From Fen-455 sp050012675 (lineage in GTDB: Bacteria; Actinomycetota; Acidimicrobiia; Acidimicrobiales; Bog-793): a stretch of 64,000 nucleotides of DNA. Of this stretch, positions 1-8,816 are shown one piece after another (the first letter of the stretch is position 1; every line of letters starts with the position of its first letter). Made by a program: the position numbers and the translations under genes. The notes beneath the pieces were generated by a model, which saw nothing but the letters and a program-made list of their open reading frames with translations, did no database searches and was not told the DNA's origin. The DNA lies in contig JBEKGS010000011.1 of the NCBI GenBank assembly GCA_050012675.1, positions 11,684 to 75,683 of the forward strand. Direction: 5' to 3'.

Positions 1-1045
1 GCATGAGGATCCCGCAACCCACCATGATCCGGAACGTCCAGTAGGTGACCCACAAGATGGGCTTGTAGTTGCCCGGGCCGTACTTCGCCACCTCCTCGGC
101 CTGGATCTGGTTGATGCCCTGCACCGCACCGTCCCAGTTGTTGTCGGCGAGGACCGAGAGCATATGGGGGAGCCGGATCTGGAAGATCGGGTTGCCGGAC
201 AGGTCCCCGATGGTGAGCAGCGAGAAGCTGGCACCGTTCTCGGTGTTGTAGATCGCCTCGGCGGCGGCCATCTTCATGGGCTGCTGGCGCTCCATGATCC
301 TCGCCTGGTTGTCGCCGAAGAACATCGTGGCGACGATGGCGACCACGCCAATGACAAGGGCGAGCTTGGCCGAGGTGGCGAAGACCGGTCTGGGTGCCTG
401 CCCCGCGCGGCGGTCCTTCAACAGGTGCCAGCCGCTCACGCCCAACACGAGCATCGTCGAGGTCACGAGTGCCGAGAAAAGCACGTGGAGGAACGAGCCG
501 ATGAGGGTGCTGTTGGTCATCACCGCCCAGAAGTTGGTCATCACCGCACGGTTGCCGACGACCTTGTAACCGACGGGGTGCTGCATCCAGGCATTCGCAG
601 CCAGGATGAACAGCGCCGACAGCATGGTGCCGATGCTCACGATCCAGATGGAGGCCAGGTGGACCCGTGCAGATACGCGGCCCCGCCCGAAGATCCAGAC
701 TCCGAGGAACGTCGACTCCAAGAAGAAGGCCAGCAACGCCTCGACGGCGAGCGGAGCACCGAAGACGCTGCCCACGTAGCGTGAATAAAGGGACCAGTTC
801 ATGCCGAACTGGAACTCCTGCACGATGCCCGTGACCACGCCTATGGCGAAGTTGATCAGGAACAGCCGCCGCCAAAAGCGCGTGATTCGTTCCCATTTGT
901 CGTGGCGCTCGGCGTCTTGACGAGTCCGGTAGGCGGCTGTCTGCATGATCGCGAGCAACAGGGCGAGGCCGATCGTCAGCGGGACGAACATGAAATGGAA
1001 GACGGTCGTGATCCCGAACTGCCAGCGCGAAAGATCAAGCGTCAT
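1..1045 (-). CDS. cydA: Cytochrome bd ubiquinol oxidase subunit I (C-terminal part outside window)
   Basis: Terminal quinol oxidase subunit in the membrane. It passes electrons from quinol to oxygen through haems b558, b595 and d. I translated the minus strand from the ATG at 1043-1045. The product opens MTLDLSRWQFGITTVFHFMF, the typical CydA N-terminus with its early haem-ligand His, followed by several hydrophobic helices. Further on come the family segments AANAWMQHPVGYK, GVSGWH (second haem-ligand His) and a Q-loop piece QPMKMAAAEA that keeps the quinol-site Lys and Glu. About 348 of the usual ~450-520 residues are in the window, and the frame stays open to base 1. cydB would be expected just beyond the left edge. 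The gene is divergent from mreB. No clear TANNNT or Shine-Dalgarno site was seen for it. Confidence 0.95.
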   Translation of the reverse strand, partial: MTLDLSRWQFGITTVFHFMFVPLTIGLALLLAIMQTAAYRTRQDAERHDKWERITRFWRRLFLINFAIGVVTGIVQEFQFGMNWSLYSRYVGSVFGAPLAVEALLAFFLESTFLGVWIFGRGRVSARVHLASIWIVSIGTMLSALFILAANAWMQHPVGYKVVGNRAVMTNFWAVMTNSTLIGSFLHVLFSALVTSTMLVLGVSGWHLLKDRRAGQAPRPVFATSAKLALVIGVVAIVATMFFGDNQARIMERQQPMKMAAAEAIYNTENGASFSLLTIGDLSGNPIFQIRLPHMLSVLADNNWDGAVQGINQIQAEEVAKYGPGNYKPILWVTYWTFRIMVGCGILM

Positions 1046-1213
1046 TGCAATGATGAAAGCGGTCGGGCGAGCCGTGCGTTAGGGCCAAAGGTCCCGTTGG
1101 AGTCGCCGGCGGGCACCGCCGTTTACTGGCCGATGCCCGGGGCCAGGCCTTGGTGCCGGCGCGTTTCGAGCCGGCGGACGCTCGGGCGTCGCGTCCCTAG
1201 GCCCCCTCCGCTC

Positions 1214-1242
1214 TTGTGACCTGGGCACGCATCCCCTAGCCT
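1214..1242 (+). promoter_or_regulatory. Candidate mreB promoter
   Basis: TTGTGA (1214-1219), a 17 bp spacer, then TAGCCT (1237-1242). This gives a leader of about 30 nt before the mreB ATG at 1278, with a weak TGGAG ribosome site. The TAGCCT hexamer recurs in front of proA, the YhaO-like gene and the acylphosphatase gene. Assigned by pattern only. Confidence 0.5.
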
Positions 1243-1277
1243 GGTGCCACAAGCCCGCCTAGTCCTGGAGCACTTGT

Positions 1278-2309
1278 ATGCCTGAGAGCAGGTTCTCCTT
1301 CATCGGTCGTGACATGGCCGTCGACCTCGGCACCGCTAACACGCTCGTCTACGTGCGTGGCCGCGGGATCGTGCTCAACGAGCCGTCTGTCGTCGCGATC
1401 AATGTCAAGGACGGCCACCCGCTTGCAGTCGGTGTCGAGGCAAAGCGGATGATCGGCAGGACCCCGAGCAACATCCAGGCGATCCGGCCCCTCAAGGACG
1501 GGGTGATCGCGGATTTCGAGATCTGCGAGATGATGCTGCGCTACTTCATCCGCCGTGTGCACCCTCATCGTTTCTCCAAGCCGCGCATGGTCATCTGCGT
1601 GCCCTCGGGCATCACCGGCGTCGAAAAGCGCGCTGTGCAGGAAGCCGCCGAGTACGCCGGTGCTCGTAAGGCCTACATCATCGAGGAGCCCATGGCGGCG
1701 GCCATCGGCGCGGGACTGCCCATTCACGAGCCCACCGGCAACATGGTCGTCGACATCGGCGGCGGCACGACCGAGGTGGCGGTGATATCGCTCGGCGGCA
1801 TCGTCGTCAGCCAGTCGATCCGGATCGGCGGGGACGAGCTCGACGAGGCCATCATCTCATTCGTCAAGAAGGAGTACAGCCTCGCTCTCGGTGAGCGGAC
1901 GGCCGAGGAGATCAAGATCGCCCTCGGGTCCGCCTACGAGCTCGAGGAGGAGCTCCACGCCGAGATCCGTGGCCGCGACCTGGTCACCGGGCTTCCGAAG
2001 ACCGTCGTCACGACGACCGAGGAGATCCGCAAGGCCATCGAGGAGCCGGTGTCGGCCATCGTCGACGCAGTCAAGGTCACCCTCGACCGCACTCCGCCCG
2101 AGCTGGCGGCGGACATCATGGAGCAAGGCATCGTTCTGACCGGCGGTGGCGCGCTCTTGCACGGGCTCGACAGCAGGCTCCAGTCCGAGACGCACATGCC
2201 GATCGTCGTGGCTCCAGATCCCCTCAATTGCGTTGCGCTCGGCAGCGGCATGTGCCTCGAGGAGTTCGAGGCCCTAAAGCAGGTCCTCATCTCCTCGACC
2301 AACCGCTGA
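1278..2309 (+). CDS. mreB: Rod-shape-determining actin homologue MreB
   Basis: Bacterial actin that forms filaments under the membrane and directs side-wall peptidoglycan synthesis by the elongation complex. The 343-residue product has the normal MreB length. The first phosphate-binding segment DLGTANTLVYVRGRGIVLNE is near residue 14, the second nucleotide segment is DIGGGTTEVAVIS in the middle, and the adenosine motif GIVLTGGGALLHGLD lies near the C-terminus. It is the first gene of mreB-mreC-mreD-mrdA, with mreC starting 14 bp downstream. Its presence fits a rod-shaped cell. Mycobacteria and corynebacteria lack MreB, which argues against those groups. Confidence 0.97.
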   Translation: MPESRFSFIGRDMAVDLGTANTLVYVRGRGIVLNEPSVVAINVKDGHPLAVGVEAKRMIGRTPSNIQAIRPLKDGVIADFEICEMMLRYFIRRVHPHRFSKPRMVICVPSGITGVEKRAVQEAAEYAGARKAYIIEEPMAAAIGAGLPIHEPTGNMVVDIGGGTTEVAVISLGGIVVSQSIRIGGDELDEAIISFVKKEYSLALGERTAEEIKIALGSAYELEEELHAEIRGRDLVTGLPKTVVTTTEEIRKAIEEPVSAIVDAVKVTLDRTPPELAADIMEQGIVLTGGGALLHGLDSRLQSETHMPIVVAPDPLNCVALGSGMCLEEFEALKQVLISSTNR

Positions 2310-2323
2310 CCTTCGGGGTCGCG

Positions 2324-3157
2324 GTGGCCGCCTCTCGCCGCAACACCAGCCAGCGCCTCACGCTGGTTATCCTGCTTCTCGCCTCGATCACGGTGATCAC
2401 CGTCGCCTACAAGGGCGAGGCACGACGGGCGATCACCTCGGTGAGAAATGGCGCGGCCGACGTGGTCGCCCCGCTCCAGAGGGGCGTGGCCGCCGTTCTG
2501 CACCCGATCGGCAACCTGTTCGCGGGGATGGCAGGCTACGGCGGGGCGCTCTCGGAGAACCAGCGACTCCAACTGGAGGTAGGCCAGCTCCGCCGCCAGC
2601 TCATCGAGGCCACCCAGTCTCAGGTGCAGCTCGACCAACTGCGCTCGGAGCAGAACCTTCCCTTCGCGGACGGGATACCCGAGGTGCTGGCCGAGGTGAT
2701 CTCCTCTCCTTCGTCCAATTTCGACGTCACGATCGAGATCGACCGCGGGACCTCCGACGGGGTCGGCGTGGGGATGCCAGTCGTGTCCGGCGTCGGGCTG
2801 GTCGGCTCGGTGATCTCGGCCGGGCGCGATACGGCGATTGTCCAGGTGCTTACCGATCCCAGATCAGAGACCGGTGTGCGCTTCGGGACGGGCAACGTGG
2901 CCGTCGCCGTGGGCCAGGGCCAGGGCGAGCCCCTACAGCTGCAGGACGTGTCCGAGACGAGTGTCGCGAGCCGGGGCGCTCCCGTGTTCACGAGCGGCCT
3001 CGACCTCGCCGCCTACCCTTCGGGCATCCCGGTGGGTACCGTGTCGTCGGTGCATCACACGGGTGGGTCGCTCACGTCCCAGGTACTCGTCACGCCGCTC
3101 GTCAACCTCCTCGTTCTCCAGTACGTCGCCGTGCTCCAGTGGTTCCCACCGGCTTGA
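2324..3157 (+). CDS. mreC: Rod-shape-determining protein MreC
   Basis: Bitopic membrane protein that links MreB to PBP2 and MreD in the elongasome. I chose GTG at 2324. It follows the mreB stop by 14 bp, and the product (277 aa) begins with a short basic segment and one membrane helix (about residues 11-30, LTLVILLLASITVITVAY). A coiled coil follows (about 75-110, SENQRLQLEVGQLRRQLIEA). Next comes the two-lobed beta domain with the family segments IDRGTSDGVGVGMPVVS and GLVGSVISAGRDTAIVQVLTD. An earlier in-frame ATG at 2228 lies inside mreB and is less likely. Confidence 0.93.
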   Translation: MAASRRNTSQRLTLVILLLASITVITVAYKGEARRAITSVRNGAADVVAPLQRGVAAVLHPIGNLFAGMAGYGGALSENQRLQLEVGQLRRQLIEATQSQVQLDQLRSEQNLPFADGIPEVLAEVISSPSSNFDVTIEIDRGTSDGVGVGMPVVSGVGLVGSVISAGRDTAIVQVLTDPRSETGVRFGTGNVAVAVGQGQGEPLQLQDVSETSVASRGAPVFTSGLDLAAYPSGIPVGTVSSVHHTGGSLTSQVLVTPLVNLLVLQYVAVLQWFPPA

Positions 3158-3215
3158 GAATCCCCCGGCCCAAGCTCGCGGCCGAACCGGCCGGGCGACG
3201 AGTGAAGGCTTCACC

Positions 3216-3755
3216 ATGAGCCTTCGGACCTGGGGCCGGCTGGCAGTCGTCGCCCTGGCGGTGGTGCTCGTGCAGGTCTGCGTGCTCAACCAGATCACGA
3301 TCGGGGGAGCCCATCCCGACGCGCTCTTGCTGCTAGCGGTCTCGGCCGGCCTCGTGGCCGGCCCTCAACGCGGCGCCGTGATGGGTTTCGCCTTGGGGCT
3401 CGTCGCCGACGTCTTCGTGCAGACGCCTTACGGCTTGTCCTCGCTTTGTTACGTGCTCGTGGCTTTCGCCGTCGGCCTCGCGACCGGGACGGTGACCACG
3501 CGGCCGACATTCGGCTTCCAGGCAGCCACGGCCCTGCTCGGTGGGGTGGGCGGCACACTGCTGTTCGCCGGCCTCGGGACTCTGATCGGTCAGCCCAGCG
3601 TGCCGCGCCACCAGCTCGCGGTGATAGCGGTGGTCGTCGCCGGCGGATGTGTCCTGTTCGCCAATCTCGCCTACCGCCTCATCGAGTGGACCCTCGCCGT
3701 GGCACCGGGCGCCCACCGCGACGCGGGCGCGTTCGCCAGCGGGAGTGCCCGGTGA
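3216..3755 (+). CDS. mreD: Rod-shape-determining membrane protein MreD
   Basis: Small polytopic membrane component of the elongasome. The product is 179 aa, within the usual MreD range of about 160-180. It has five or so hydrophobic segments and the family pattern HPDALLLLAVSAGLVAGP followed by GFALGLVADVF. The ATG at 3216 follows the mreC stop by 58 bp. The stop overlaps the next start (GTGA, 3752-3755), so mreD and mrdA are probably translationally coupled. Confidence 0.9.
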   Translation: MSLRTWGRLAVVALAVVLVQVCVLNQITIGGAHPDALLLLAVSAGLVAGPQRGAVMGFALGLVADVFVQTPYGLSSLCYVLVAFAVGLATGTVTTRPTFGFQAATALLGGVGGTLLFAGLGTLIGQPSVPRHQLAVIAVVVAGGCVLFANLAYRLIEWTLAVAPGAHRDAGAFASGSAR

Positions 3756-5893
3756 GCGCCTCGGACAAAGGGGGCCCTGAGCCACCGGACGGATCGGGTG
3801 ACCGGCGCACAGCCCGGGACCCGCGCACGGCACGTGAGTCGCGAGACCCGGCTTCGGCCCGCGTGCGCAAGCATGTCCAGGCTCCTTATTTCCCGGCCGA
3901 CGAGGAGGCAGACCGCCACAGGACGAGGATCGTGAGCTCAAGCCCGCTCAAGCGCCTGGAGGACGAGGAACGCGAGCAGCAACGTCGCCAGGAGAGCGCG
4001 CGCTTCGGCCTTCGCCTCACCATCATGGGCCTCGTGGTGCTCGTTGCTTTCTCAGCTGTGGTGGTCCGGCTCTGGTCGCTTCAGGTCCTGCACAGCTCGC
4101 AGTACCGCAACGCCGCTCTCGTCTATGAACAGCAGACGGTCCCGATCACGCCGGCGCGTGGTCTCATAATCGCCCGCGGAGGACAGGTTCTCGTCGGCGA
4201 CCAGGTACTTCCGGTGGTGACGCTCAGCCGCTCGGAGGCGACCCCGGTGGTCATCGGGCGACTGGGGGCGCTGCTCGGCGAAAGCGTCGCGGATGTCAAC
4301 ACGGCGCTCGAGAACCCGCAGGCGAGCCCCTACCAGCCGGTGCCGATAGCTATCGGGGTACCGCAGTCGACCATCGTCTACCTGTCGGAGCACAGGGCGA
4401 TGTTCCCCGGGGTCTCGGTCAACTTCACGGCCGAGCGCACCTACCCCCACGGCGACACGGCGGCGCAGGTGCTGGGTTACACGGGTGACATCGACTCCGC
4501 CGAGCTCCACTCGCTGGCGAAGTACGGCTACACCTCGAACGATGCGGTCGGCCAATCCGGTGTCGAGGCGACCGACGAGCTGTGGCTGCGAGGCCGGCCC
4601 GGCTCGCAGGTCATCAAGGTCGACGCCTCGGGCAACCCCGTCGGGACCGTGAAGACCGTGCCCCCGGTAAGCGGTGACGACGTCGTGCTCAACATCGACC
4701 TCAATCTTGAGACCGAGGTCGAGAGTGCTCTGTCGAACCAGATCCGCAGCCTGCAGGCCAGCGGCCTGCCGGCCGACTCCGGCGCGGCAGTCGTCCTCGA
4801 CCCCGAGACCGGAGCCGTCTTCGCCATGGCATCGGTTCCCTCCTACGACCCGTCCTGGTGGGTAGGGGGCATTTCCGATCAGCACTATCAGCTCCTGACA
4901 AGCCAAGCGGAGCACGATCCGCTCCTCAACCGGGCCCTCCAGGGCCTGTGGGCGCCCGGCTCCACCTTCAAGCTCGCAACTGCGACGGCGGCCCTCAACG
5001 ACGGTCTGCTTGCCAGTCTCGGTGACTACATCGACGACCGCGGCTACTACCAGATCGCTCCGCCCTGCAGCGGTCAGTGCACCTATTACAACAACCTGGA
5101 CGAGAGGGGCCAGGGGCCAATCAACGTGACGACGGCCCTCACGGTGTCCGACGACGTGTTCTTCTACACGCTCGGCGCCGACTACTGGTACGACTCGGGG
5201 ACCTACGGCGAGACTCCCATCCAAGATGTCGCCGAGCAGTACGGCTTCGGGCAACTCACCGGAATCGACCTGCCCAACGAGTACACGGGCCAGGTCGACA
5301 GCCCCAAGCTGCGCCGGCTCCAGCACGCGGAGGCACCACAGGCGTTCCCGAGCACCTACTACGGCATCGCAGACAACATCGAAATGGCCTTCGGACAGGG
5401 CGAGACACTGGTCACGCCGTTGCAGGAGGCCGTCGCCTACGGGACCTTCGCGGCCGGGGGAACCCGGTATGCCCCGCAGGTCGTCAACTCGGTCGTCTCG
5501 CCGACCGGCAAGGTCCTAAAGCCGTTCAAGCCGCGCGTCACGGGGCACGTCGACCTGCCACCGAGCACCTACGAGCAGATCCTCGACGGCCTCGAGGGAG
5601 CGATCTACAGCCCCAACGGCACGGCGTATGCCACCTTCCAGGGCTACAACGGCATGCCGCTCGCGGGAAAGACGGGGACGGCCACAGAGAGCTCGAACGC
5701 GAACGTGCAACCAACCGCCTGGTTCGTCGCCTTCGGACCGACGAGCGCCCCGCGCTATGTCGTCGCCGTGGTGATCGACCAGGCGGGCTACGGGGCGGCG
5801 GCGGCGGCTCCCGTCGCCCGTCAGATCTTCACCTACCTGACCAACAACCCGGTCGGTTCTCCGGATCTGCGCCCCCCCTCGAACGTCCCCTGA
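3752..5893 (+). CDS. mrdA: Penicillin-binding protein 2 (peptidoglycan transpeptidase of the elongasome)
   Basis: Class B PBP that cross-links peptidoglycan during side-wall growth. GTG at 3752 overlaps the mreD stop by four bases; the open frame upstream is inside mreD. The product is 713 aa. It has a ~85-residue charged cytoplasmic tail, one membrane anchor (about residues 90-112), a dimerisation domain, then the transpeptidase domain. Active-site motifs are visible: SXXK as STFK (Ser at about 404), SXN as SDD (about 466) and KTG in AGKTGTAT (about 640). rodA, which usually accompanies this gene, does not follow. A GC-rich hairpin lies 18 bp after the stop. Confidence 0.95.
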   Translation: MSASDKGGPEPPDGSGDRRTARDPRTARESRDPASARVRKHVQAPYFPADEEADRHRTRIVSSSPLKRLEDEEREQQRRQESARFGLRLTIMGLVVLVAFSAVVVRLWSLQVLHSSQYRNAALVYEQQTVPITPARGLIIARGGQVLVGDQVLPVVTLSRSEATPVVIGRLGALLGESVADVNTALENPQASPYQPVPIAIGVPQSTIVYLSEHRAMFPGVSVNFTAERTYPHGDTAAQVLGYTGDIDSAELHSLAKYGYTSNDAVGQSGVEATDELWLRGRPGSQVIKVDASGNPVGTVKTVPPVSGDDVVLNIDLNLETEVESALSNQIRSLQASGLPADSGAAVVLDPETGAVFAMASVPSYDPSWWVGGISDQHYQLLTSQAEHDPLLNRALQGLWAPGSTFKLATATAALNDGLLASLGDYIDDRGYYQIAPPCSGQCTYYNNLDERGQGPINVTTALTVSDDVFFYTLGADYWYDSGTYGETPIQDVAEQYGFGQLTGIDLPNEYTGQVDSPKLRRLQHAEAPQAFPSTYYGIADNIEMAFGQGETLVTPLQEAVAYGTFAAGGTRYAPQVVNSVVSPTGKVLKPFKPRVTGHVDLPPSTYEQILDGLEGAIYSPNGTAYATFQGYNGMPLAGKTGTATESSNANVQPTAWFVAFGPTSAPRYVVAVVIDQAGYGAAAAAPVARQIFTYLTNNPVGSPDLRPPSNVP

Positions 5894-5911
5894 TCGCCCC
5901 ACCCGCCGGGT

Positions 5912-5931
5912 CGCGCGCTCCAAGGCGCGCG
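5912..5931 (+). terminator. GC-rich hairpin after mrdA
   Basis: Perfect 7-bp stem (5912-5918 with 5925-5931) and a 6-nt loop, just downstream of the mrdA stop. There is no T-tract, so it is either an actinobacterial-style terminator or an mRNA 3' end stabiliser. Confidence 0.4.
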
Positions 5932-5974
5932 GAGTCGTCAGTCGGGCTGGCGCGGGACGGTGAAGGGTGGTGAC

Positions 5975-6267
5975 TAAACTGCTGGCCAGGATGACGACGT
6001 CAAGCGCCCTCGCAGCATCGAACTCGGTCGCCAGAGCCGTTTCGATCGCCGCGGCGGCCGTAGCTTGCTACGTCATTTTCGCTGTCACCGACCGTACCGT
6101 CTCCCCGGTTTTCGCGGGGTCCCGCGAACGAGACGACAAAGAACGTGCTCTCGCATTCGATCTCGGCAATCTGTCCGAGTGCACCGGAGAGGTGACTCCC
6201 GGCGGTGCTGCTCGACGAATGCCGCCCGCGCCGCTTGTTGGCGCGACCTTTAGAAGGGATCTCCCCG
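5975..6267 (+). promoter_or_regulatory. Candidate promoter and long leader of the RNase E/G gene
   Basis: The 374-bp gap between mrdA and the RNase gene has no gene I can support. TAAACT at 5975-5980 fits a -10 hexamer. Starting there, the transcript would have a leader of about 280 nt before the ATG at 6268, where GAAGGGA serves as ribosome site. Long autoregulatory leaders are known for rne in enterobacteria; here the role is inference. No -35 consensus is evident. Confidence 0.35.
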
Positions 6268-8121
6268 ATGTTGGATCCGACGACCGGCCGCCCGGCGTCT
6301 GTACCGGACGCGCCCGAACGCGCGACCGTTGCGCCCGAGGCGACGAGCGCCGCCCACAACGACGAACCGCTCGGCCCGTTTGCCAGCGGCACGAACGCGA
6401 CGGTGGCACCACAAAGACCGAAGATCGGCGATACGAGGCCTGCGCCCCCGTTCTCTAAGCCGTCGGAGTCGATCGCACCACCACCGGGTGACGGGCGTAG
6501 AGCGCCCTCGGGCCAACAGGGCGAGCTGCAGCGTGCAGAAGACGAGGACGCCGCAACAGCCTCGGCGCCAACGGGGGGCGGTCCACCGAGACGACGGCGC
6601 GGCGGCCGCGGGCGATCACGGCGAGGCAACGGTAGCGGTTCCACCGAGGCGAACGCGGCCGGCCCCGACAGCTCCGCTTCTGAGCTCGGCGCGGGCCTGG
6701 GGCGTACGGCCCCTCCACGGGCACCGAGGAACAAAGGTGGAGCGAAGGCCCAGACGCGTCACGCGCCCGCGGTGCCGCTGAGCCCGGCGGCCGCTTCGGT
6801 GGGGTCCGACGCCGGGCAGGTGCAGAGGCTGGCCCGGGACCGGCGGGGTCGGCCTGTCGGTCGCTACCTCATGTGCGTGCACGTCGAGCACGAGGCGACC
6901 CACATCGCCGTGCTCGAAGGCAGGGCGCTCATCGAGCACTTCGTGGCCCGGCCGCAGGACGACGCGAACCAGATCGTCGGCAACATCTACCGGGGGCGGG
7001 TGAAGAACGTGCTCCCGGGGATGGAAGCGGCCTTCGTCGACATAGGGACCCCGAAGAACGCCGTCCTCTACTGGGGTGACGTCTCCTACGACCGGGACGA
7101 CGTCGAGCGCCAGGCCGGCGCCGACCGGATAGAGCACCTCCTCCGCCCCGGCCAGACGATCGTCTGCCAGGTCACGAAGAACCCGATTGGCCTGAAGGGC
7201 GCCCGCCTCACCCAGGAGGTGTCGATCCCGGGACGTTTTGTCGTGCTCGTGCCCGAGTCCGCGACCTATGGGATCTCGCGTCGCCTGGACGACAACGAGC
7301 GCCGCAGGCTGCGAAGGATCCTCGACGACGTCCGCCCGGACGGCCACGGCCTGATAGTGCGGACGGCCGCGGCGGGGGCGAGCGCCGAGGACCTGCGCCG
7401 CGACGTCGAGATGCTCGTCGGCCGCTGGCGCGAGATCGACGAGCGCACGCGCAAGCTGCCTGCGCCGGCGCTTTTGTACTCAGAGCCGCACATGGCGGTC
7501 CGCATCATCCGCGAAGAGCTGACCGACGAGCACCGGTCCGTGCTCATCGACGACCCGGAGCTGTTCGCGATCGTGCGCGACTACGTCTCCCAGTTCAACC
7601 CCGAGCTCGCCGAGCGTGTCGAGCTGTACGACCTGTCCAACGAGCCTCTCCCCCTCTTCGAGCGGCACCACGTCCACGAGCAGCTCCACAAGGCGCTCGA
7701 CCGTAAGGTCTGGCTGCCCTCTGGAGGGTCGCTCATCATCGAGCGCACCGAGGCTCTCACGGTCATCGACGTCAACACCGGCAAGAACGTGGGTTCCTCG
7801 AGCCTCGAGGAGACCGTTTTCGAGAACAACCTCGAGGCTGCGGAGGAGATAGCCCGCCAGCTGCGTTTGCGGGACATCGGCGGGATCATCGTGATCGACT
7901 TCGTCGACATGGAGATCAAGGCGAACCGCACCTCGGTGCTGGCAGCTTTCAAGGCCGCGCTCGCCCGCGACAAGACACCGACGCAGGTCTATGAGATCTC
8001 AGAGCTGGGCCTTGTCGAGATGACCCGAAAGCGCGTGGGAGAAGGCCTGGTCGAGGCCCTTTCGGAGACGTGCCCGACCTGTGCCGGGCGGGGGATCGTC
8101 TTCCCCGATCAGGACTTGTGA
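6268..8121 (+). CDS. rng: Ribonuclease E/G family endoribonuclease
   Basis: Single-strand-specific endoribonuclease for mRNA decay and rRNA/tRNA processing. ATG 6268 is preceded by GAAGGGA; the frame upstream to 6205 looks non-coding. The product is 617 aa. The first ~190 residues are low-complexity, rich in Pro, Ala, Arg and Gly (for example PPRRRRGGRGRSRRG), an RNA-binding tail at the N-terminus as in other actinobacteria. The S1 domain follows (GNIYRGRVKNVLPGMEAAFV). The catalytic domain carries its two Mg-binding Asp residues in VIDVNTGKN and VIDFVDME. The Zn-link CPTC is close to the C-terminus (SETCPTCAGRG). rplU follows after 25 bp, as in many bacteria. It could equally be named rne. 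Confidence 0.95.
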   Translation: MLDPTTGRPASVPDAPERATVAPEATSAAHNDEPLGPFASGTNATVAPQRPKIGDTRPAPPFSKPSESIAPPPGDGRRAPSGQQGELQRAEDEDAATASAPTGGGPPRRRRGGRGRSRRGNGSGSTEANAAGPDSSASELGAGLGRTAPPRAPRNKGGAKAQTRHAPAVPLSPAAASVGSDAGQVQRLARDRRGRPVGRYLMCVHVEHEATHIAVLEGRALIEHFVARPQDDANQIVGNIYRGRVKNVLPGMEAAFVDIGTPKNAVLYWGDVSYDRDDVERQAGADRIEHLLRPGQTIVCQVTKNPIGLKGARLTQEVSIPGRFVVLVPESATYGISRRLDDNERRRLRRILDDVRPDGHGLIVRTAAAGASAEDLRRDVEMLVGRWREIDERTRKLPAPALLYSEPHMAVRIIREELTDEHRSVLIDDPELFAIVRDYVSQFNPELAERVELYDLSNEPLPLFERHHVHEQLHKALDRKVWLPSGGSLIIERTEALTVIDVNTGKNVGSSSLEETVFENNLEAAEEIARQLRLRDIGGIIVIDFVDMEIKANRTSVLAAFKAALARDKTPTQVYEISELGLVEMTRKRVGEGLVEALSETCPTCAGRGIVFPDQDL

Positions 8122-8131
8122 TTCCCTGCGC

Positions 8132-8137
8132 TATCGT
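8132..8137 (+). promoter_or_regulatory. Candidate -10 element of rplU
   Basis: TATCGT ends 9 nt before the rplU ATG at 8147. This is the longest spacing in the set of near-leaderless TANNNT elements in this window. Confidence 0.4.
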
Positions 8138-8146
8138 TGCCGGCAT

Positions 8147-8533
8147 ATGTACGCGGTAATTGACGCAGGTGGCAAACAAGCACGTGTCCAGGTCGGCGAG
8201 CAGCTCGACGTCGAGCTGCTGGGTGCGGGGCCGGGGGACGAGGTGAGCTTCGTGCCCAAGCTTGTCGTGGACGGCGACCACGTCGTGACCGATCGCGGCC
8301 CACTTGGTGCCTCGAGCGTCAAGGGCCGCGTGATCGGCCTTGCGAAGGGACCGAAGATCGTAGGGTTCACCTACAAGGCCAAGGCACGGGGACGGCGCCG
8401 TTACGGCCACCGCCAGTGGTACACGACCGTCGAGATCACCTCGATCGAGTTTCCCGGGGCGACAAGAGACAGCGCGGAGTCACAGCCGCCCACTGACTCC
8501 GAGGACGAGCCCGCCGCGGCCGTCGAGGACTGA
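8147..8533 (+). CDS. rplU: 50S ribosomal protein L21
   Basis: Large-subunit protein that binds 23S rRNA. The ATG at 8147 gives the canonical start MYAVIDAGGKQARVQVGEQL. The signature KPKIVGFTYKAKARGRRRYGHRQ is present here with a slightly changed opening (GPKIVGFTYKAK). The length is 128 aa against about 103 for most L21; the excess is an acidic C-terminal tail ending in EDEPAAAVED. rpmA starts 12 bp later, the conserved L21-L27 pair. Confidence 0.96.
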   Translation: MYAVIDAGGKQARVQVGEQLDVELLGAGPGDEVSFVPKLVVDGDHVVTDRGPLGASSVKGRVIGLAKGPKIVGFTYKAKARGRRRYGHRQWYTTVEITSIEFPGATRDSAESQPPTDSEDEPAAAVED

Positions 8534-8545
8534 AGGAGCAGTTTC

Positions 8546-8803
8546 ATGTCAAAGACCAAAGGCGGGGGTTCCACCCGCAACGGCCGTGACTCGAACGCCC
8601 AGCGCCTCGGCGTGAAGGTCTTCGACGGCACGGCGATCAGCGCCGGCACCATCGTCGTGCGCCAGCGCGGCACGCACTTCCACCCCGGCCACAACGTCGG
8701 GCGTGGACGCGACGACACGTTGTTCGCGCTCGCCGACGGCAAGGTGAAGTTCGGCTCGCGTCACGGGCGTCGCCTCGTGGACGTCCTACCGGCCGAGGAC
8801 TGA
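8546..8803 (+). CDS. rpmA: 50S ribosomal protein L27
   Basis: Large-subunit protein whose N-terminus reaches the peptidyl transferase centre. The product is 85 aa and begins MSKTKGGGSTRNGRDSNAQR. It then shows the family segments IVVRQRGTHFHPGHNVGRGR and LFALADGKVKF. GAAGGAG before the ATG is the ribosome site. There is no N-terminal extension of the Firmicute kind that requires processing. Confidence 0.97.
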   Translation: MSKTKGGGSTRNGRDSNAQRLGVKVFDGTAISAGTIVVRQRGTHFHPGHNVGRGRDDTLFALADGKVKFGSRHGRRLVDVLPAED

Positions 8804-8816
8804 CGCCCGACGGCAG

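Noticed and set aside
5967..6458. Plus-strand open frame of 163 codons before and into the RNase E/G gene
   Set aside because: Its first part has a short hydrophobic run, but it overlaps the RNase start by ~190 bp and turns into Arg-rich out-of-frame sequence with no family pattern.
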